NCBI GenBank assembly: GCA_017648225.1
Contig: JAGCJE010000038.1
Span: 1-8,598 of the forward strand
Source: Kiritimatiellia bacterium
GTDB lineage: Bacteria; Verrucomicrobiota; Kiritimatiellia; RFP12; UBA1067
Length of the DNA: 8,598 nt
Reading direction: 5' to 3'
Part shown: piece after piece, positions 6,974 through 8,598 of the stretch
Layout: every line of letters starts with the position of its first letter
Position numbering within the stretch: position 1 is the first letter of the stretch
Program-made: the position numbers and the translations under genes
Notes under the pieces: generated by a model
Databases searched by the model: none
What the model was told of the DNA's origin: nothing
Seen by the model: only the letters and a program-made list of their open reading frames with translations

Positions 6974-7351
6974 ATGATTGAGACGGTTTCCTCTGAAAAT
7001 GCGCCCAAGGCGCTCGGTCCCTACAGTCAGGCTCTTAAGGTCGGCGGTTTTGTATTCTGCTCTGGTCAGATTCCGATCAATCCAGCGACTAATTCCATTG
7101 ACGCTGTAACCGTTGAAGATCAGACACGTCAGGTTATAACCAATTTGAAGAACGTTCTTGAAGCGGCCGGATCTTCTCTTTCCAATGTCGTTAAGACGAC
7201 CGTGTTCATCAAGGACATGAATGACTTTGTCGCGCTTAACGGGGTCTACGCCGAGATGTTCGAAGAAACTCGTCCTGCGAGAAGCTGCGTCGAAGTGGCC
7301 CGCCTCCCCAAAGATGTAAAGGTTGAGATTGAATGCATAGCGGCGCTTTGA
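6974..7351 (+). CDS. ridA: RidA family enamine/imine deaminase
   Basis: RidA hydrolyses reactive 2-aminoacrylate and related enamines released by PLP enzymes such as threonine dehydratase, protecting other PLP enzymes. The 125-aa length is typical. Seen are APKALGPYSQA (Y17), GFVFCSGQIP, the C-terminal signature PARSCVEVARLPKDVKVEIE with R103 (the substrate carboxylate-binding arginine, R105 in E. coli RidA), and E120. The start at 6974 is chosen because GGAG (6961-6964) is 9 nt upstream and MIETVSSENAPKALGPYSQ matches family N-termini. The in-frame ATG at 6911 lies inside the tRNA and is not used. No promoter fits in the 24 bp after the tRNA, so it is probably expressed from the tRNA promoter. 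Confidence 0.96.
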   Translation: MIETVSSENAPKALGPYSQALKVGGFVFCSGQIPINPATNSIDAVTVEDQTRQVITNLKNVLEAAGSSLSNVVKTTVFIKDMNDFVALNGVYAEMFEETRPARSCVEVARLPKDVKVEIECIAAL

Positions 7352-7378
7352 GTTAAGGGGGACAGTCCCCATTAACTC
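7350..7378. repeat. Hairpin at the convergent ridA/hemW junction
   Basis: GAGTTAA (7350-7356) pairs with TTAACTC (7372-7378). After one G/A mismatch, GGGGA (7358-7362) pairs with TCCCC (7366-7370) around a CAG loop. The stem overlaps the stop codons of both convergent genes. It may act as a bidirectional transcript end, but neither side has the T-run of a classical intrinsic terminator. Its core is one copy of the GGGGACWGTCCCC palindrome. Confidence 0.6.
7358..7370. repeat. Palindrome copy A, GGGGACAGTCCCC (intergenic)
   Basis: Perfect 13-bp palindrome with a single central base, flanked by TTAAG and ATTAA. It is the only copy outside a coding region, sitting between the stop codons of ridA and hemW. 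Confidence 0.9.
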
Positions 7379-8474
7379 AGATCAGTTCCGCGAGAATTGA
7401 ATCGCAGACTTCGAAGCCTCGTTCCGTTAACCGGTAAACGAGGTTTTCTTTTTCTAAAAGACCCTCTTCTACAAATCTGTCAAGTCTCTCTATCCAATGG
7501 GGACAGTCCCCCGCATCAAGTCCCCTTGCTGTCCTTAAACTGAATATTTTTCGTTCTTTAAAATCAAATTCTTCACTTACCGTCTCCACCTCGGGGGACT
7601 GTCCCCACCAGTTGCGTGTGCGCTTTAGTCCTATTCTGCCATGGGCTCCTGTCCCAAGACCGTAGTAATCTTCTCCGCTCCATGTCGCCATATTGTGACG
7701 GCATTCATATCCTGGCGCTGAATAATTTGATATTTCGTAACGGTTTAGGCCGATTTCGCTTAAAAAATGCGACATAAAAGACAACTCATCCATTATTTCC
7801 TCGTCGCTGTACATCTTGAGGGGGACTGTCCCCATTGGGGGCGGGGGGACTGTCCCAATTTGGGTGAGTTTAAAAAGGGCGCTCTTTTCTTCAAAGATGA
7901 GCGAGTAGGCCGAGCAATGTTTAAGGCCCCAGTCGGCAAGGCGCTGCAGGCGGGGGGACTGTCCCCATGAGTCGCCAGGGTAGCCGATGATGAAGTCTAC
8001 GCCTGCGTTGTCGAAGTATTCTTTTATCAGACGGAACGCTCTTTCGGCTTCATTGAACGTATAGCCACGACGCATGTGTTTAAGAACGTCATCGTTAAGA
8101 GATTGTAGTCCCATCGAGATTCTGTTTACTCCGCCGTCTTTTAAAACATGAAGCGTTTCTTCCGTTACGTCAAGAGGGTGTAGTTCTACGGAAAACTCCG
8201 TATTTTTATCAATTAGCGGATTTAGAACCTTAAAAAGAGGCCTTAAGTCACAAATGGCCGGTGAGCCGCCGCCGAAGTAGACGGTAGAGAGGGGAGCGGA
8301 ATGTTGGGATCCGTCCCCATTGGGGAATATCGGGGAGATTGAGCGGGTGAGGCTGTTTACGTATGCCTCACGGTCGGCGGGCGATACTCCCGCTTTTGAA
8401 TAGAGCGCACAGTATGTGCACTTTCCTCTGCAGAAAGGAAAGTGCACATAGAGGTTTTTTACCGCTTCGCCCAT
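7377..8474 (-). CDS. hemW: Radical SAM family heme chaperone HemW, carrying palindrome-encoded inserts
   Basis: HemW is a cytoplasmic radical-SAM-fold protein that binds heme and delivers it to respiratory enzymes; it was formerly annotated as an oxygen-independent coproporphyrinogen oxidase. The 365-aa product has YVHFPFCRGKCTYC with the [4Fe-4S] ligands C15, C19 and C22. It also has YFGGGSP (66-72), ISMGLQSLND (119-128), the SAY turn at 188-190, RYEISNYSAPGYECRHN, and the family signature WSGEDYYGLGTGAHG (265-279). The C-terminal 60 residues form the small helical/winged domain. Standard HemW lacks the WGQSP (170-174, 290-294), GTVP (207-210, 215-218) and GDCPHW (322-327) segments, which the palindromes encode. 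All lie in loop-like positions and the frame stays open, so the gene looks functional. The ATG overlaps the metK 3' end by 16 bp and has no clear ribosome binding site, suggesting translational coupling to metK. Confidence 0.93.
   Translation of the reverse strand: MGEAVKNLYVHFPFCRGKCTYCALYSKAGVSPADREAYVNSLTRSISPIFPNGDGSQHSAPLSTVYFGGGSPAICDLRPLFKVLNPLIDKNTEFSVELHPLDVTEETLHVLKDGGVNRISMGLQSLNDDVLKHMRRGYTFNEAERAFRLIKEYFDNAGVDFIIGYPGDSWGQSPRLQRLADWGLKHCSAYSLIFEEKSALFKLTQIGTVPPPPMGTVPLKMYSDEEIMDELSFMSHFLSEIGLNRYEISNYSAPGYECRHNMATWSGEDYYGLGTGAHGRIGLKRTRNWWGQSPEVETVSEEFDFKERKIFSLRTARGLDAGDCPHWIERLDRFVEEGLLEKENLVYRLTERGFEVCDSILAELI
7499..7511. repeat. Palindrome copy B, GGGGACAGTCCCC (in hemW)
   Basis: Perfect copy preceded by CCAAT and followed by CCG. 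It is read by hemW as GDCPHW (about residues 322-327), in a different reading phase from the other copies. Confidence 0.9.
7594..7606. repeat. Palindrome copy C, GGGGACTGTCCCC (in hemW)
   Basis: Perfect copy, preceded by CG. It is read by hemW as WGQSP at residues 290-294, in a segment between the GLGTGAHG motif and the C-terminal domain. Confidence 0.9.
7821..7833. repeat. Palindrome copy D, GGGGACTGTCCCC (in hemW)
   Basis: Perfect copy followed by ATTGGGG. It is read by hemW as MGTVP (residues 214-218). It begins 24 bp before copy E, forming a tandem pair. Confidence 0.9.
7845..7857. repeat. Palindrome copy E, GGGGACTGTCCCA (in hemW)
   Basis: One mismatch in the last base, followed by ATT as in copy D. 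It is read by hemW as IGTVP (residues 206-210). Together with copy D it makes the segment GTVPPPPMGTVP, which looks like extra sequence relative to standard HemW. Confidence 0.88.
7954..7966. repeat. Palindrome copy F, GGGGACTGTCCCC (in hemW)
   Basis: Perfect copy preceded by CGG and followed by AT. It is read by hemW as WGQSP at residues 170-174, directly after the conserved GYPGDS segment. Confidence 0.9.
8306..8318. repeat. Palindrome copy G, degenerate (in hemW)
   Basis: GGGATCCGTCCCC matches the consensus at 10 of 13 positions and keeps the ATTGGGG flank seen in copy D. It is read by hemW as PNGDGSQ (residues 51-57). It may be a decayed copy or a related variant. Confidence 0.5.
8413..8450. 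repeat. Perfect 15-bp inverted repeat over the HemW cysteine motif codons
   Basis: TATGTGCACTTTCCT (8413-8427) is the exact reverse complement of AGGAAAGTGCACATA (8436-8450), with an 8-nt loop (8428-8435). In hemW mRNA the hairpin begins at codon 9 and covers residues 9-21, including the codons of C15 and C19, about 24 nt after the AUG. The amino acids are family-conserved, so the symmetry comes from codon choice. Confidence 0.9.
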
Positions 8475-8598
8475 TTTTTCAGAGCGTCAACCTTGTCGAG
8501 CTTCTCCCACGGGAATTTCGTGTTGCCGAAGTGGCCGTATGCGGCCGTGTCGACGTACTTCCAGCCCTTCGGATTTTTAAGTCCGAGTTCCTTGATGA
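8459..8598 (-). CDS. metK: S-adenosylmethionine synthetase, C-terminal end (5' part outside window)
   Basis: MetK makes S-adenosylmethionine from methionine and ATP in the cytoplasm. Only the last 45 codons plus the TAA (8461-8459) are in the window. They read IKELGLKNPKGWKYVDTAAY and then GHFGNTKFPWEKLDK, ending ALKKWAKR. TAAYGHFG followed by FPWEK is the well-known MetK C-terminal signature. The hemW start codon lies 16 bp inside this gene, so metK and hemW are very likely one operon. That pairing supplies the radical-SAM cosubstrate next to a radical-SAM-fold protein, although HemW's chaperone role need not consume SAM. Confidence 0.93.
   Translation of the reverse strand, partial: IKELGLKNPKGWKYVDTAAYGHFGNTKFPWEKLDKVDALKKWAKR

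Noticed and set aside
6902..7372. Minus-strand open frame starting MGTVPLNSKRRY at the ridA 3' end
   Set aside because: It is antisense to ridA and runs into the tRNA; its start is simply the palindrome read on the minus strand.
7643..7655. GGGCTCCTGTCCC as a further palindrome copy
   Set aside because: It encodes the native conserved GLGTGAHG motif of HemW and matches the consensus poorly, so it is more likely coincidental.
7358..7966. CRISPR array explanation for the regularly seen GGGGACWGTCCCC repeats
   Set aside because: Repeats are only 13 bp, spacing is irregular (24 to about 215 bp), intervening DNA is conserved hemW coding sequence, and no cas gene is present.
7377..8474. hemW as a pseudogene disrupted by repeats
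   Set aside because: The frame is uninterrupted, and all cysteine ligands and family motifs are intact; the inserts fall in loops.

Overview
The window looks like a chromosomal segment from a free-standing bacterium, probably of the PVC superphylum (Kiritimatiellota, Lentisphaerota or Verrucomicrobiota). That placement is inferred from the style of the Gfo/Idh/MocA oxidoreductase at the left edge (GDWGAHILD core, RKGWEQYYN tail), the VorD-type ferredoxin typical of anaerobes, and a lineage-specific-looking zinc-finger protein. No marker in the window fixes the taxon. No phage, integrase, transposase or CRISPR array was seen. Most of it is housekeeping sequence; the unusual material is short structured DNA and RNA and one unrecognised protein family.

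Left part (1-4771, + strand): the C-terminal 270 residues of a Gfo/Idh/MocA oxidoreductase are followed by a 77-bp gap. The gap holds a near-consensus sigma-70 promoter with a dyad-symmetric putative operator in its spacer, and a second extended -10 promoter almost touching the next start codon. These drive an unrecognised 489-aa protein with a classical-spacing C2H2 zinc finger and a possible winged-helix segment. Its 3' end overlaps pheT (phenylalanyl-tRNA synthetase beta) by 29 bp. The usual partner pheS is not next to pheT here.

Middle part (4772-6790, + strand): a 157-bp gap carries a structured RNA resembling 6S RNA (SsrS). Then come a secreted or lipoprotein-like protein of unknown function with an acidic/proline then basic linker, a 65-aa dicluster [4Fe-4S] ferredoxin, and tatD, which starts inside the ferredoxin stop codon (ATGA).

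Right part (6791-8598): a strong promoter precedes tRNA-Thr(UGU). ridA follows 24 bp after the tRNA with no promoter of its own, so the two probably share a transcript. Converging on ridA from the minus strand are hemW (radical SAM heme chaperone) and, overlapping its start, the 3' end of metK. hemW and the ridA/hemW junction contain six near-identical copies plus one degenerate copy of a 13-bp palindrome, GGGGACWGTCCCC. The copies in hemW are read through in frame as WGQSP, GTVP and GDCPHW peptides. The hemW 5' coding region also holds a perfect 15-bp inverted repeat exactly over the codons of the radical-SAM cysteine motif. The palindrome family, the zinc-finger/pheT operon and the 6S-like RNA are the parts most worth following.
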